Shown here in pieces: positions 63,130 through 64,000 of a DNA stretch of 64,000 nt. Location: assembly GCF_001577835.2 (NCBI RefSeq), contig NC_029547.1:56917754-56981753 (forward strand). Direction: 5' to 3'. A program made the position numbers and the translations under genes. This DNA is from Coturnix japonica (lineage: Eukaryota; Chordata; Aves; Galliformes; Phasianidae). The notes under the pieces are model-generated. The model was not told where the DNA came from and made no database searches. It worked only from the letters and a program-made list of their open reading frames with translations. The first letter of the stretch is position 1. Each line of letters starts with the position of its first letter.

Positions 63130-63605
63130 GAATCATAGAATGGTTTTGGTTGGCTGGGACCTCAAGAATCATCTAGTTCCAAGCCATTGCTTTGGGCAGG
63201 GCTGCCAACCACTAGGTCAAGCACTAGATCAAGCTGCCCAGGGCCCCATTCCACCTGGCCTTGAACACCTCCACGAATGGGGCATCCACTGACTCTCTGT
63301 GCAGCCTGTGCCAGGGTCTCAGCACTCTCTGCAATAAAATCCCCCCTGATATCTAACCCAGATTTCTCTTCTTCTAATTTGAAGCTGCTCCTCCTTGTCC
63401 TATTACTATCAGACCATGTAAAAAGTTGATTTCCCTCCTGATTATAATCTCCCTTCAAACGTTGCAAGGCTGCAATGAGGTCTCCCCAGAGCTTTCTCTT
63501 CCCAAGACTGAACAATTCCAGCTCCCTCAGCATTTCTTTGTAGGAGAGGTGCTCCAGCCATGTGAGCATATTGTGGTCTTCTCTGGACCCTCCCTGAAAT
63601 CTCCA
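63130..63605 (-). mobile_element. CR1 LINE, about 475 bp, minus strand
   Basis: A nearly continuous CR1 3' half in reverse: 'gaatcatagaatggttttgg', 'gcccagggccccattccacc', 'ggggcatccactgactctct', 'aatgaggtctccccagagct' and 'tttgtaggagaggtgctcca'. The long open frame seen across it on the minus strand is CR1 sequence, with remnants such as EHLSYKEMLRELELFSLGKR from the end of the reverse transcriptase ORF. Confidence 0.9.
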
Positions 63606-64000
63606 CATTACGGCAATAACAGAAAGTAAAGAATAGGCAAAAGAGAATATAACTTTATAAATTACTTATATCGAATGAAAAAAAATAAGAATTGTGTGAT
63701 AGAGTGATTGTTAAGTCACCAGCCACATTTGATAATCTCTGACTTGCCACTGACTGGAGCTCTGTGTTCATGCAGGTGCGTGAAGACCCCCACAGAGTTC
63801 ACACAAAAATTAACACTGAAGAAACGATGCAGAAGACATCCAACCCAGCACTTCAGCAATGGCCCTGTGCACAGCCCTGTCCATCATTCAAGAGGGAGGT
63901 GGATGTGATGACCTTCATGTGGGGCTGGTGCTGTGGGCAGCAGAGCTGCAGCCTCACCCCGCTGCCTGAAGGAAGCACCCCCTCCCTCCCACACGTGTCC

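Larger units (their letters stand above)
60581..64000. other. Distal flank; one CR1, otherwise unassigned
   Basis: Apart from the minus-strand CR1 at 63.1-63.6 kb and the A-rich tract at 60.8 kb, nothing is recognised. The last 250 bases become GC-rich but without CpG enrichment or a reading frame that I know. Confidence 0.55.

Noticed and set aside
63162-63608. A 148-codon minus-strand frame
   Set aside because: Translation shows CR1 reverse-transcriptase-end remnants followed by LINE untranslated sequence.
1-64000. Endogenous retrovirus or LTR element
   Set aside because: I looked for paired terminal repeats, primer-binding sites and gag/pol-like frames and recognised none. All reverse-transcriptase-like sequence here belongs to CR1 LINEs.

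Overview
This is 64 kb of vertebrate nuclear DNA, almost certainly from a galliform bird (chicken or a close relative). The evidence is the dense scatter of 5'-truncated CR1 LINEs, which are the dominant bird retroposon, plus one internally deleted mariner copy of the Galluhop type. There are no operons, phage, CRISPR arrays or bacterial genes, and I recognise no retroviral or LTR element.

One protein-coding gene is supported: RASGRF2, a calmodulin-regulated Ras/Rac exchange factor, read on the minus strand. Only its first two coding exons lie here. Exon 1 (34886-35170) encodes residues 1-95 and sits in a CpG island. Exon 2 (1682-1788) encodes residues 96-130 plus two bases of the next codon. 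The two exons are separated by a 33.1-kb phase-0 intron and together encode the N-terminal PH domain. The rest of the gene lies beyond the low-coordinate end of the window.

Layout: 1-1681 is the start of intron 2. 1789-34885 is intron 1, AT-rich, with one very old CR1 fragment at about 7.5 kb, a CR1 cluster at 18.2-19.3 kb, a nested CR1-in-CR1 at 20.85-21.77 kb, a CR1 tip at 24.5 kb and several simple repeats. 34736-35860 is the CpG-island promoter, with a GC box, a CACGTG E-box and a (GGGAC/GGGAT)n minisatellite. From 35.86 to 64 kb is the upstream flank. It holds the mariner derivative (38.2-38.8 kb), a CR1 cluster (40.3-42.1 kb), CR1 copies at 60.2-60.6 and 63.1-63.6 kb, and otherwise unassigned DNA. 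A possible head-to-head non-coding transcript may leave the island on the plus strand.

I found no convincing new biological system. The most useful leads are the bidirectional-promoter candidate, the G-quadruplex-prone minisatellite beside the promoter, the transposase DNA-binding fragment kept open in the mariner derivative, and the nested CR1 pair, which gives a relative age.
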